A stretch of DNA of 64,000 nt from Flavobacterium fluviatile (lineage in GTDB: Bacteria; Bacteroidota; Bacteroidia; Flavobacteriales; Flavobacteriaceae). The stretch spans positions 62,001 through 126,000 of the forward strand of contig NZ_JAADZW010000011.1 of assembly GCF_010645065.1 (NCBI RefSeq). The letters are read 5' to 3'. The notes beneath the pieces were generated by a model. The model was given only the letters and a program-made list of their open reading frames with translations. It was not told the origin of the DNA and did no database searches. Each line of letters begins with the position of its first letter. The first letter of the stretch is position 1. This document shows, one piece after another, positions 18,945-28,708 of the stretch. Position numbers and translations under genes: made by a program.

Positions 18945-19122
18945 TCATATAAAAATATTTGAAGCATTCGCTTTGAATCTCGTTCACGAAAACTGGTAAT
19001 TTTTAAACACGCGAGAAGATAAGTGCCAATGCTCACGCCTTAAAGGGTGTGGGCTCACTTATTTGCGTGTGGGTATACCAGTACCTCGTGAGCAATAAGC
19101 TGAGTTCCGCGCCTCTTTTTTT
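18945..19122 (+). ncRNA. Structured small RNA, possible 6S-like RNA
   Basis: The region folds as one long interrupted rod. Pairs from outside in are CGC(18969)/GCG(19109), GAA-CTC/GAG-TTC, CACGA(18985)/TCGTG(19086), ACTGGTA(18992)/TACCAGT(19076), ACACGC(19007)/GCGTGT(19065), ATAAGTG(19019)/CACTTAT(19056) and CACGCC(19034)/GGTGTG(19046). A run of seven T (19116-19122) follows the closing stem, and a Bacteroidota promoter precedes it. About 178 nt, a closing stem, an asymmetric internal bulge (19091-19101) and a long terminal stem recall 6S RNA; Rfam has a flavobacterial 6S model. No coding frame fits here. The RNA call is firmer than the 6S identity. Confidence 0.6.
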
Positions 19123-19370
19123 GGGCTCTATTCTAGATTTTTTCTCAGTTTTATTCTTAGCGTACTTCACTATTTCACAGTCTCGTAATTAGCTTTTGTC
19201 CAACCAATAAACCTATGTGCTTATGAATTAAAAAAGAGTAAAACCATATTGAACGCCTGCGCTGTCTTTTTCATTTTGAGTTAGTCATTGTATAGTTGCA
19301 GGCTTTAAAAAAGGCAAAATTAGTCATGGTTTTCAGTATATTTCCTAATTGAAACTAGACAAAAAAAGGC

Positions 19371-19401
19371 CCTCTAACCCGTCGACAAACTAGTATAGAG
19401 G
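19371..19401 (+). other. Leader hairpin before the susC-like gene
   Basis: CCTCTA (19371-19376) pairs with TAGAGG (19396-19401) 46 bp before the start codon. It could be a leader structure or a remnant terminator; no T-run follows. The rest of 19123-19446 shows nothing further. Confidence 0.35.
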
Positions 19402-19446
19402 ACCAAAGCTAATAAAACTCACGTCTTATAAAACTAACCCAATATT

Positions 19447-22400
19447 ATGAAAACTTTTTCATTAAATAAAGGGTTGCCGGCACTTTGGTATCCGTTTATT
19501 TTCGGGTTTTACCTTTTTTGTACGCCAACCTTAGCACGGAATCCCTTGAGGTTTTCCGTTTCACAACAACAATCTCAGGTCACAGGTACCATTACCGATG
19601 GTACAAATCCCCTTCCCGGAGTCAGCATTACAGTCAAAGGCCAACAAAAAACAGCCTTTTCGGATTTCGATGGCAAATTTGTGATAAATGTATCTCATAA
19701 CGATACCCTGATTTTTACTTACCTTGGTTTTAAGACTGTCAGTATTCCCGTTGCTGATCGCAAAATAATCAATGTAAAAATGTGGGAAGATGCAACTTCC
19801 TTACAGGAAGTCAAGATCAATGCAGGTTACTATTCTGTAAAGAACAGTCAACGCACAGGAAGCATTTCAAAAATCAGTTCAAAAGATATCGAAAAACAGC
19901 CTGTTACCAATGTACTTGCGGCTATGCAGGGACGCATGGCAGGTGTTAATATTACTCAAAACACAGGTGTAGCCGGAGGCGGTTTCGATATACAAATCAG
20001 AGGGCAGAACAGTTTACGCTCTGATGGGAACAGACCGTTATATATCATTGATGGAGTTCCCTACTCCTCGGATGCTGTGGGGTCTGATCTGACAGGGATT
20101 GTTCTGCCCGGTCCAACAAGTCCTTTAAGCAGTATCAATCCCGCAGATATAGAAAGTATTGAAGTCCTGAAAGATGCAGATGCAACGGCTATTTATGGTT
20201 CAAGGGGAGCTAATGGAGTGGTACTTATAACCACCAAAAAAGGCAAGGAGGGCAAAACAAGATTTACCGCAAATGTATCGAGTGGATTTGGATCAGTGAC
20301 ACGCCTTATGAAACTAATGAATACACAGCAGTACTTGCAAATGCGCAGGGAAGCCTTTGCTAATGATGGTATCCCTTATGGCCCAACCGATTATGATGTC
20401 AATGGAACATGGGATCAAAACCGCTATACGGATTGGCAAGAAGTACTCATAGGAGGAACTTCAGAAATTAATGATGTGCAAGCTTCCGTATCTGGAGGTT
20501 CTTCCCAGACGCAATTTCTTATCAACGGCAATTTTCATAAGGAAACCACGGTTTTTCCCGGCAACTACAATTACCGCAAAGGAAATCTGCATGCAAATCT
20601 GAACCATGAATCCGAAAATAAAAAATTCCATATCAATTTTTCTATGGGCTACACTGTTCAGGAAAATAACCAGCCGGGAATTGATATTACCCAAGAAGCG
20701 ATTCTTCTGCCACCCAATACACCCGCATTATATGATGAAGAGGGAAATTTAAACTGGGAAAACAGTACTTGGAATAACCCACTAAGTAATCTGGAAGGGA
20801 AATATACTTCTAGATCCAATGACCTTTTTGGCAATAGCTTGGTATCTTATAATATCCTGCCCAATTTAATTGCTAAAGCGAGTTTTGGTTTTACCGATAC
20901 GCGTTTTGATGACAGCCGGACTCAGCCCTCCACTATGTATGATCCAGCTTATGGATTAGGCAGTGAATACTCCTCCATTTATGTCAATAATACGACCAGA
21001 AAATCATGGATTATCGAACCCCAAATTTCATGGTCTAAAAAAGTTGGCAAAGGAAAAACCGAAATCCTCATTGGAAGTACATTTCAACAACAGACGGCAA
21101 ACCAACTGGTACAGGAAGCCAACGGATTTAGCAGTAATAGCCTGATTTATAATCTTTCCTCAGCCTTTCATGTATTTGATGTAGTGCATAGTGAATCAAT
21201 CTATAAATATCAGGCTTTTTTCGGGAGGGTTAATTTTTCCTGGAATGACAGGTACATCTTAAATCTAACGGGGCGAAGGGACGGTTCAAGCAGGTTCGGC
21301 CCAGGAAGACAGTTTGCTACCTTCGGGGCGATTGGAAGCGCATGGCTGTTTTCAAATGAAACATTCGTAAAAGAGAATCTTAGTTTTCTAAGTTTCGGAA
21401 AATTAAGACTAAGTTATGGTACTACCGGAAATGATCAGATTGGTGACTACCAGTTTTTAAACACCTATGGTTCCTCGGGAAACACCTATGGAGGTATAAA
21501 TGGTCTGGAACCGACACGTTTGTTTAATCCTAATTTTGGTTGGGAGACCAATAAAAAACTTGAATTGGCATTTGAAACCGGTTTTTTAAAAGACCGCATT
21601 TTTATAACGGCTGGCTGGTACAGCAACCGTTCTTCGAATCAATTGGTTGGAATTCCACTACCTGCAACAACCGGATTTAATTCCATACAGGCAAATTTAG
21701 ATGCCACTGTTCAAAACAGGGGTGTCGAACTTACCCTTAGAACCGTAAATTTTCAAAAAGAGTCCTTTAACTGGACAAGTAATTTTAATTTGACAATCGC
21801 CCGCAATAAACTGTTGTCTTTTCCTGATCTGAGAGGATCAACTTATGAGAACCAATATTTAATAGGCCAGCCTTTAAACATTAAGAAATTATACCACTAT
21901 ACGGGAATAGATCCCACGACAGGAATTTACCAATTTGAGGATTTCAATGCAGACGGTTTAATTACATCACCACAGGATAAGCAGGCTATCCGTGATTTGA
22001 ATCCAAAATATTTTGGTGGGTTTCAAAATACCATTACCTACAAAAACTGGCAATTGGACTTTCTGTTTCAGTTTGTAAATCAACTCAACTATAGCGGATC
22101 ATACGGCACAGGACTACCAGGCAGCATGACCAATCAGCCTGTGACGGTAATGGACCACTGGCAGAACCCCGGAGATACTGCAATGTATCAGCAGTACACC
22201 AAAGGGGTAAATAGTGAAGCTATGGATGCATTTTACAAGTTTTATGCCAGTGATGCCATGATAACGGATGCCTCATATGTAAGGCTCAAGAATTTGTCAT
22301 TGTCTTATACTATCCCTGAGCAGTGGCTTAAAGGAGTAAAATGCCGATTGATATTTCAGGGACAGAACCTTTTCACGATCACTTCCTATAAGGGGGCTGA

Positions 22401-22473
22401 CCCCGAATCCAGATTCACGACAAGCCTTCCTCCGCTAAGGGTATTTACAACCGGGCTTCAGCTTACTTTTTAA
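19447..22473 (+). CDS. SusC/RagA-family TonB-linked outer membrane transporter
   Basis: The 1008-aa protein has a signal peptide (hydrophobic about residues 12-30), a carboxypeptidase-like beta-sandwich (QVTGTITDGTNPLPGVSITV...FDGKF) and a TonB plug with the SusC hallmarks IEKQPVTNVLAAMQGRMAGV, IRGQNSLRSD, PLYIIDGVPY and ESIEVLKDADATAIYGSRGA. A 22-strand barrel follows and ends in an aromatic residue (LTF). SusC proteins import oligosaccharides or peptides in a pedal-bin complex with SusD. The susD partner starts 18 bp downstream and an S9 peptidase follows, so the substrate is more likely peptide than glycan (inference). Codon and base use are less AT-rich than in the defence genes. Confidence 0.95.
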   Translation: MKTFSLNKGLPALWYPFIFGFYLFCTPTLARNPLRFSVSQQQSQVTGTITDGTNPLPGVSITVKGQQKTAFSDFDGKFVINVSHNDTLIFTYLGFKTVSIPVADRKIINVKMWEDATSLQEVKINAGYYSVKNSQRTGSISKISSKDIEKQPVTNVLAAMQGRMAGVNITQNTGVAGGGFDIQIRGQNSLRSDGNRPLYIIDGVPYSSDAVGSDLTGIVLPGPTSPLSSINPADIESIEVLKDADATAIYGSRGANGVVLITTKKGKEGKTRFTANVSSGFGSVTRLMKLMNTQQYLQMRREAFANDGIPYGPTDYDVNGTWDQNRYTDWQEVLIGGTSEINDVQASVSGGSSQTQFLINGNFHKETTVFPGNYNYRKGNLHANLNHESENKKFHINFSMGYTVQENNQPGIDITQEAILLPPNTPALYDEEGNLNWENSTWNNPLSNLEGKYTSRSNDLFGNSLVSYNILPNLIAKASFGFTDTRFDDSRTQPSTMYDPAYGLGSEYSSIYVNNTTRKSWIIEPQISWSKKVGKGKTEILIGSTFQQQTANQLVQEANGFSSNSLIYNLSSAFHVFDVVHSESIYKYQAFFGRVNFSWNDRYILNLTGRRDGSSRFGPGRQFATFGAIGSAWLFSNETFVKENLSFLSFGKLRLSYGTTGNDQIGDYQFLNTYGSSGNTYGGINGLEPTRLFNPNFGWETNKKLELAFETGFLKDRIFITAGWYSNRSSNQLVGIPLPATTGFNSIQANLDATVQNRGVELTLRTVNFQKESFNWTSNFNLTIARNKLLSFPDLRGSTYENQYLIGQPLNIKKLYHYTGIDPTTGIYQFEDFNADGLITSPQDKQAIRDLNPKYFGGFQNTITYKNWQLDFLFQFVNQLNYSGSYGTGLPGSMTNQPVTVMDHWQNPGDTAMYQQYTKGVNSEAMDAFYKFYASDAMITDASYVRLKNLSLSYTIPEQWLKGVKCRLIFQGQNLFTITSYKGADPESRFTTSLPPLRVFTTGLQLTF

Positions 22474-22491
22474 CTTCTTAATTTAAACATT

Positions 22492-23922
22492 ATGGAAAAG
22501 AAATCGTTTTTACGTTTTATCCAAAACTATAAAATCAAAATAGTAGACCACAAGCTACTCATAGGATTACTTGTGTCCTGTATGGTGCTTCTTGGTGGCT
22601 GTGATAATTTTGTTGAGGTTGACCTTCCGTCCTCACAACTAACGGCAAACGCCGTTTTTCAGGACAGGGCTACCGCAAATGCAGCGATGGTAACCATTTA
22701 TGCAAAAATGCGAGATGAGGGTATTTTAAGCGGGAGTGTTGCAGGAATCTCCAATCAAATGGGGAACTATGCAGATGAACTTGTGTATTACGGTGATATT
22801 TCCGGCACAACCCGAAACTTCTACAACAATACACTCCTTGCTTCCAATTCGGAGGTCTTTAACTGGTGGAGTAGCAGCTACAACCAGATTTATGCTGCAA
22901 ATGCCATTATTGAAGGGGTAAATGCTTCCACGGCGCTCAATACTGTAGATAAAAACCAACTTACCGGAGAGGCTTTGTTTGTACGATCATTGTTGCATTT
23001 TTACCTTTTGAATCTTTATGGGGATATTCCTTATATCACCACAACAGACTATCAGCAAAATAAAGTAGCACATAGAATGCCTTCTGCTGAGCTGTATTCC
23101 CATATTATAAATGATCTGGAACTGGCTGTTTCAATATTACCGGAAGATTATATTTCCAGTGACCGAGTGCGTCCGAATAAATCCGTAGCGATGGCACTAT
23201 TGGCAAGGGTCTATCTTTATAAAGGCATGTGGGCAGAAGCAGCAAATGCGGCTTCTTATACCTTAAACAATACCGGAATGTACGTTTGGGAGACTAATCT
23301 TGACGCTATATTTCTCAAAGAAAGTACCACAACGATTTGGCAGTTTATGCCTAGAGCGGATGGGCAGAATACACAGGAAGGCGAAACATTCATCTTTACT
23401 GCACCACCGCCATCACTTGTTGCTTTAAGAGCTGAACTTATAAGTGAATTTGAACCGGGTGACCAGCGAAAGGATCATTGGATTCATGCCATTACAAACG
23501 GCACAGACACTTGGTATCATGCCAATAAATACAAGCAGAAATCAAATACTCCTAGTTCATTAGAGTGTTCTATAGTATTTCGTTTGGCCGAGCAATACTT
23601 GATTCGCTCTGAAGCCCGCGCACAGCAAGGTGACCTTATAGGGGCGAAAGAAGATTTGGATAAAATCAGAAATACCGCCGGACTTGCTGGAACGACTGCC
23701 GTGAGCCAGCAAGATATACTCAGCGTCATATTACATGAGAGAAGAGTGGAGTTTTTTACAGAACTGGGACACCGTTTTTTCGATTTAAAAAGAACGAATC
23801 TTTTGGATGATGCATTATCATCTGTAAAAGTAGGCTGGAATACTACAGACAGATTATTGCCACTACCTGAATCAGAACTTACACTGAATCCGAATCTAAA
23901 TCCTCAAAATCCGGACTACTAA
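22492..23922 (+). CDS. SusD/RagB-family surface lipoprotein
   Basis: The 476-aa protein has a lipoprotein signal with lipobox LLGGC around residue 38, followed by the SusD start DNFVEVDLPSSQLT. The TPR-like helices show EALFVRSLLHFYLLNLYGDIPY, and the C-terminus has FRLAEQYLIRSEARAQQGD and ILHERRVEFFTELGHRFFDLKR, all typical of RagB/SusD. It forms the lid and substrate-binding partner of the upstream SusC-like barrel. It is followed after 1 bp by the peptidase gene. Confidence 0.95.
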   Translation: MEKKSFLRFIQNYKIKIVDHKLLIGLLVSCMVLLGGCDNFVEVDLPSSQLTANAVFQDRATANAAMVTIYAKMRDEGILSGSVAGISNQMGNYADELVYYGDISGTTRNFYNNTLLASNSEVFNWWSSSYNQIYAANAIIEGVNASTALNTVDKNQLTGEALFVRSLLHFYLLNLYGDIPYITTTDYQQNKVAHRMPSAELYSHIINDLELAVSILPEDYISSDRVRPNKSVAMALLARVYLYKGMWAEAANAASYTLNNTGMYVWETNLDAIFLKESTTTIWQFMPRADGQNTQEGETFIFTAPPPSLVALRAELISEFEPGDQRKDHWIHAITNGTDTWYHANKYKQKSNTPSSLECSIVFRLAEQYLIRSEARAQQGDLIGAKEDLDKIRNTAGLAGTTAVSQQDILSVILHERRVEFFTELGHRFFDLKRTNLLDDALSSVKVGWNTTDRLLPLPESELTLNPNLNPQNPDY

Positions 23923-23923
23923 A

Positions 23924-26581
23924 ATGAGACCTAATAATATAAAATATAACAGGAAAACTGGTACTTTCAGAAAGAGGGTGCTAGTTTTTTATATAGTGCT
24001 CGCCAGTTTGCTGATCTCATTTTTTGGGTTTGCGCAAAAAAAACATAAAAAGCAGCTTACGGCTGCCGATTATCACTTATGGAGTTATCTTAAAGCCGAG
24101 AAACTCTGTGAAAACGCAAAATGGGTGAGTTTTTCTGTTTCGTATGAAAATGGCAACGACACTTTATTTGTTAAAAACAGTACAGGAACAAGAACCTTTA
24201 ATTTCCCAAGGGCAGGAAAAGGAGAATTTATCGGTGACAATTGGTTTTGTGCGATATCTCCCAAGGGAGAACTTCTAATTACGGACTTGTTAACTTCAAA
24301 ACAAGAGATTATTGCCAAGGTGCTCAGGTACGATTTGAGAGTCGGAACTAAAGATATCATCCTTTTGAAAAAGCAGTCTGATGGAAATAAAGAGTTGGAG
24401 TTGAAAAATGCAGCTACCAATAAATCTACAATTTTAAATGATATTGGCAACTACTGGTATAATCCTGAGGCCGATGCAGTGGTCTACACTATAAAGTCTA
24501 ATAACAATACCATAATTGCACTGCTGAATTTAAGTGATAAAACCACAACTGTAATAAGCAGTAATCCTATCGTTTTTGAATATTCCGATATCGTATGGCA
24601 AAAGAGCGGAAAATCCATAGCCTTTTTGCAGCAGCCTTTAAATGATGATAAAAAAACAACCCGTACTTGCGTTGGGTATTATACTATTGCAGAACATAAG
24701 TTGTATACTTTTAATCCGGCTCAGCAGGATAATTTCCTAGCTAATATGGAGATTATCTCATCTTCTTTTGCCTATCTCAGCATTTCTGAGGATGGGAAAA
24801 GAATATTCTTTGGATTGCAGAAAACTGTAATTCCTGTGGATCCTTCACAAGTACAAACCTGGAATGCGCAGGATAAATTTCTTTATCCTGCCAAAGTACA
24901 GATTGACGGTTGGGACAGAACAGCAAAAGTAGCTGTTTGGTGGCCTGAGCAGAATCGCTTTAACTGTATTACGGACAATGAATTTCCGAAAATGATGTTA
25001 AGTGGAGATCAAAAGCAGGCTTTGCTCTATAATCCGCAGCAGTACGAGCCGCAGGCAAACCGTGATGCTCCTCTGGATATTTATATTTTGAATCTTGAAA
25101 CAGAGGATCGGAAATTAGTATTGCAAAACCAGTTAGGAGGCGAAACAGGAACTTCTGTTTCTATATACGAAAAGCATATCGTTTATTTTAAAGACAAGCA
25201 TTGGTGGGTTTATGATCTGGGGAGTGGATTGCATAAAAATCTCACCAAAGATCTTGGTGTGACTTTTTCAGATGAAGAATCTGACTGGCCTGAAGAAGCA
25301 AGTCCTTTCGGTAATCCAGGATGGATGAGGCACGATAAAACACTTTTTGTTTATGATAAGTATGATATCTGGAGTATTGCAATAAATGGAAGAGGCGCTG
25401 TTAGGCTCACTAAGGGACGCGAAAATAAAACAGTGTATAGAATCGTTTCCCAATCTAAAGACGAGTCCACTAAAATGAATTACGACGGCAGTTATAAAGG
25501 TCAGTTTGGGCCGAGTGACAGGTTACTAATCAAAACCGAAGCATTGGAACATACAGGATATTGCTTTTGGGATAAGAAGAATGGTTTAAAACCATTATTG
25601 GACAAGAAAATGAACACCAGCCAGTTTATAACCTCTGCAAAGAGTGAAGCTTATGTTTATGTTGAGGAAAACTTTCGTTTACCCCCGAGATTAGTCATAA
25701 AAGAAAGCCTAAATTCAAAAGAAAAAATACTTTTTCAAAGTAACCCACAACATTTTAAATACAATTGGGGAAATTCTAAGCTGATAACCTATACCAACTC
25801 TAATGGCACGGTTTTAAATGGAGTTTTATTCTATCCTGCAAATTATCATGCCGATAAAAAATATCCGCTGGTGGTACATGTTTATGAAAAACAATCCAAA
25901 GAATTGTATAGCTATGTAAACCCATCGCAGAATAACCCAACAGGATTTAATATTGCCAATTTTACTTCAAAAGGATACTTCGTGTTATTACCCGATATTG
26001 TGTATGAAATTGGAAATCCCGGATTTTCCGCAGTAGATTGTGTGGTCTCCGCTACCAGAAAAGTCATTGTCGGTGAATCATCTATTGACAGCACCCGAAT
26101 TGGTCTTACAGGTCATTCTTATGGCGGATATCAAGCGGATTATATCATCACACAAACCAATATGTTTAAAGCCGCAGTAGCAGGCGCAGCCATTACCGAT
26201 TATGTGAGCGGTTACCTACGGGTAGCATGGGGGCTTCAAAAGCCTAATTTTTGGCACTATGAATTTGGGCAATTGAGAATAGGTAAATCACTGTATGAAG
26301 ATTACCCAGCGTACCTAAGAAACTCTCCTATATATCATGCGGATAAAGTAGAAACTCCACTCTTGTCATGGGCAGGCGAACAGGACAGTGTGGTGCATTA
26401 TTTTCAGAGTATTGAATTTTATTTGGCACTCAGACGACTCGGAAAGATAAATACGATGCTGATTTATCCCGGAGAAGATCATGTACTAATGGAAGAAAAA
26501 CATCAGCAGGACTTGACAGGTAGAATTGAACAGTGGTTTGACTATTATTTAAAAGGAGAAAAAGGACTGGAATGGTTTTAA
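23924..26581 (+). CDS. S9-family (prolyl oligopeptidase-like) serine peptidase
   Basis: The 885-aa protein has one N-terminal hydrophobic segment (about residues 20-38, ending FGFAQ) consistent with export. A beta-propeller region without clear motifs follows, and then a C-terminal alpha/beta hydrolase. The catalytic Ser is in GHSYGG (about 731), the Asp in AGEQDSVV (about 820) and the His in GEDHVLM (about 852). S9 peptidases cut short peptides. Its start lies 1 bp after the susD stop, so it belongs to the susCD operon and may trim the imported peptide in the periplasm. Confidence 0.92.
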   Translation: MRPNNIKYNRKTGTFRKRVLVFYIVLASLLISFFGFAQKKHKKQLTAADYHLWSYLKAEKLCENAKWVSFSVSYENGNDTLFVKNSTGTRTFNFPRAGKGEFIGDNWFCAISPKGELLITDLLTSKQEIIAKVLRYDLRVGTKDIILLKKQSDGNKELELKNAATNKSTILNDIGNYWYNPEADAVVYTIKSNNNTIIALLNLSDKTTTVISSNPIVFEYSDIVWQKSGKSIAFLQQPLNDDKKTTRTCVGYYTIAEHKLYTFNPAQQDNFLANMEIISSSFAYLSISEDGKRIFFGLQKTVIPVDPSQVQTWNAQDKFLYPAKVQIDGWDRTAKVAVWWPEQNRFNCITDNEFPKMMLSGDQKQALLYNPQQYEPQANRDAPLDIYILNLETEDRKLVLQNQLGGETGTSVSIYEKHIVYFKDKHWWVYDLGSGLHKNLTKDLGVTFSDEESDWPEEASPFGNPGWMRHDKTLFVYDKYDIWSIAINGRGAVRLTKGRENKTVYRIVSQSKDESTKMNYDGSYKGQFGPSDRLLIKTEALEHTGYCFWDKKNGLKPLLDKKMNTSQFITSAKSEAYVYVEENFRLPPRLVIKESLNSKEKILFQSNPQHFKYNWGNSKLITYTNSNGTVLNGVLFYPANYHADKKYPLVVHVYEKQSKELYSYVNPSQNNPTGFNIANFTSKGYFVLLPDIVYEIGNPGFSAVDCVVSATRKVIVGESSIDSTRIGLTGHSYGGYQADYIITQTNMFKAAVAGAAITDYVSGYLRVAWGLQKPNFWHYEFGQLRIGKSLYEDYPAYLRNSPIYHADKVETPLLSWAGEQDSVVHYFQSIEFYLALRRLGKINTMLIYPGEDHVLMEEKHQQDLTGRIEQWFDYYLKGEKGLEWF

Positions 26582-26582
26582 A

Positions 26583-26622
26583 AGTAAAAAGCAATGCAGT
26601 TCCATCAGGGAACTGCATTGCC
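26583..26622 (-). terminator. Terminator of the mauE-like/DUF6520 operon
   Basis: GCAATGCAGTTCC (26591-26603) pairs perfectly over 13 bp with GGAACTGCATTGC (26609-26621). On the minus strand a T-rich stretch follows, so it ends transcripts from the DUF6520 side. It may also stop the convergent S9 peptidase message. Confidence 0.75.
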
Positions 26623-26641
26623 ATTTCTACCAGCAATGGAA

Positions 26642-26923
26642 TCACGGTTTATAAACCGGAACCTTACATTCATTGGCAGAATTTTTACCAAATAATTGGG
26701 CACCACTTGGCACTAAACCAACTCTACAAATGGTTCCATTATTGGTTGTTGAACACATATCATGCTCCTCACAAGAGGTTGCTTCAGGGTTCAATTTGAT
26801 GTACCCTCGAATTGGCGCAGACGATTTGGCGCGCTCATTCATGGCATGGGTTGTAAATGCACCAACTGTTGCAAGTGCAAATACCGCTACAGGTAAAACC
26901 TGTTTTGCAAAATTTAATTTCAT
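26642..26923 (-). CDS. DUF6520-family small secreted Cys-containing protein
   Basis: The 93-aa protein starts with KQVLPVAVFALATVGAFTTHA, a signal-peptide-like segment of the DUF6520 family. Mature residues include four cysteines (C51, C57, C66, C86), enough for two disulfides. Function is unknown. It lies 88 bp downstream of the mauE-like gene on the same strand; MauE/VKOR/DsbB-type proteins help disulfide formation, so the pair fits a secreted disulfide-bonded peptide (inference). It converges with the susCD-peptidase operon. Confidence 0.8.
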   Translation of the reverse strand: MKLNFAKQVLPVAVFALATVGAFTTHAMNERAKSSAPIRGYIKLNPEATSCEEHDMCSTTNNGTICRVGLVPSGAQLFGKNSANECKVPVYKP

Positions 26924-27011
26924 AATAAAAAATTTAAAGTGTTAGTGATCTACTCTTTTACAGGTTTTCGATCTTTTCCCTGACACTGCAGTATGCTTTA
27001 ATGACGGAATC

Positions 27012-28523
27012 TTATTTTTGATATGAGTTTGTGAGTTTCTTGCTTAATTTATAATGAACCAAATGTGATCGTATAAATCCATAAAAATTGTTGTCGAGAA
27101 TAAAGAAGTTTTTTAACTTTTCTTTTTTAATATGATAGATGTAAAAACTGCCCTGATAGGAATTGGTATTCAGGTCATATATATCAATTACGCTAGCATC
27201 CTTCCACATTTCAGCAGGCTCATATTTCCCCAACTGTGCTGAATTGACAAACAATAAATTTTTACAAACGGCACTTGTTTTATTGACAATTACAGGGGGG
27301 GCTGAGAATTTCATTTCCTGTCTGCTTGCCACAGTAGTCACTTTAATTTGGGCCTTACTGATGGTGTCTATTGTCTTGCCTCGATAATCAAGATTAAGCA
27401 CTGGATCTGTTACAATAAATTGATTGCGATAGAGATAAATATATACCAACTTCTGAATGTCTTTGTCGTAATGCAGCGTTCCATCGACATCAAAAATTCC
27501 ATCGATCTGTTTCTGTAACAGGCTTGTATTGAAACGTGTGTTTGGTTTGCTGCCAAAATCCAGGGACCCCAGTACACTTTCTCCATTTACATTGCTGTTG
27601 GAACGAAATGCTAATGTGAGTGAATCCATGAGCTCATAATGGGAAAAAGTAGTAGATCCATTCCATTTTACATAGCCCTTCCAATTGTTCATATTTCCTT
27701 TAAAAATAACAGGAACAGATCCGTCTATAAGATAAAAATAAGGAGGTAAAATTCTGACTTGGACGGATTGGAATAAAAAATCTATCCTAGTAGGATGAAT
27801 CTTAAACTCATTTCTTTTCAGAAGGGCTGTATCCAGCATTGTCACTAATAAAGGTGCAGTATGACTGCCTAGATATATCTTGTCTTTTGAAGCTCCGGCA
27901 AAATAATAGGAACTATACTTTAGATCGACGTCGTTAACTTTTACGGCATTTCCGGGAAAACGGCGAACGAAATTGTTTCGATGATGTATGATGTCTTCTG
28001 ATAACATAAATAGCAGGGCAATAGTACTAATACTAAAAACAACAGTTATCGAAAAGGCACTGACCAGTGCAGCAGGTTTTGAAATAAAGTGCACTTTTGG
28101 CACTCTTACGGCCAGTATCAGTATACCTGCTGCGGCCAGCATCATGAAAACAAAATTAAAAATGAAATGTTCTTCCCATCCCATTTTTTCCAAAATTCCT
28201 CCACAGGAACAAGGGACAAATGGGCTATAATTTAAAATAATGAAAATATATGCGGTAAACATAATCATCAGGTACAACGCTCCAAAAAGCCCCGTAATTC
28301 TCCACCTTTTTGAAACGATTAGCAATACAATGAATAATTCAAGCATAGGCACCATCCATGCAATATATCCGGCAAACGCACTTAATAAAGGTGACTGCCC
28401 CAATTGCACACGGAAGTTCTCAAAGTCAAGCAGTTTGCTTATACCCGCGTATACAAAAAGCAAAATATAAAGTAGGCAGATTATGTCGACTATAGTATTT
28501 TTAAATGATATTGATGTTTTCAT
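27012..28523 (-). CDS. MauE/DoxX-like redox-associated membrane protein with C-terminal periplasmic domain
   Basis: The 503-aa protein has an N-terminal MauE-like four-helix membrane region (YILLFVYAGISKLLDFENF, LELFIVLLIVSKRW, SPFVPCSCGGILEKMGW) with a CSC cysteine pair near residue 105. A further membrane helix lies near 155-175 (AALVSAFSITVVFSISTIAL). The remaining 320 residues are probably periplasmic and propeller-like. MauE proteins take part in disulfide or cofactor maturation. The start is about 100 bp from a regulatory repeat element, and a degraded second copy of the gene lies upstream. It reads into the DUF6520 gene. Confidence 0.82.
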   Translation of the reverse strand: MKTSISFKNTIVDIICLLYILLFVYAGISKLLDFENFRVQLGQSPLLSAFAGYIAWMVPMLELFIVLLIVSKRWRITGLFGALYLMIMFTAYIFIILNYSPFVPCSCGGILEKMGWEEHFIFNFVFMMLAAAGILILAVRVPKVHFISKPAALVSAFSITVVFSISTIALLFMLSEDIIHHRNNFVRRFPGNAVKVNDVDLKYSSYYFAGASKDKIYLGSHTAPLLVTMLDTALLKRNEFKIHPTRIDFLFQSVQVRILPPYFYLIDGSVPVIFKGNMNNWKGYVKWNGSTTFSHYELMDSLTLAFRSNSNVNGESVLGSLDFGSKPNTRFNTSLLQKQIDGIFDVDGTLHYDKDIQKLVYIYLYRNQFIVTDPVLNLDYRGKTIDTISKAQIKVTTVASRQEMKFSAPPVIVNKTSAVCKNLLFVNSAQLGKYEPAEMWKDASVIDIYDLNTNSYQGSFYIYHIKKEKLKNFFILDNNFYGFIRSHLVHYKLSKKLTNSYQK

Positions 28524-28619
28524 GTTATTGCTTTTAACGTTTACAATGTTTCATAATGTGACTTAAGGCATATTGAATAGCCTAATAGATTTGTTTCTTT
28601 TATAATCTCCATTTTATAA

Positions 28620-28704
28620 GTGTTTTATATATCTAAATTAGAAAAACGCTGCCAAAGGATTGATGTAAAAAACGGTCCAAAATTTGTAAAAAACGATCCA
28701 TTTT
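28620..28704. repeat. Regulatory element, copy A, upstream of the mauE-like gene
   Basis: About 85 bp that match copy B (29009-29094) at roughly three positions in four. Both start GTGTTTT, share CTAAATTAGAA and AAGGATTG (GG-ATTG), and end with AACGRTCCAAAATTTG followed by AAAAAACGATCCATTTT. The two ACGRTCCA half-sites in each are about 21 bp apart, two helix turns, as for AraC-type or dimeric regulators. It lies about 97 bp before the mauE-like start. Confidence 0.65.
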
Positions 28705-28708
28705 TTAC

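Noticed and set aside
19447..23922. Polysaccharide utilisation locus
   Set aside because: No glycoside hydrolase, sulfatase or glycan sensor accompanies susCD; the partner is a peptidase.
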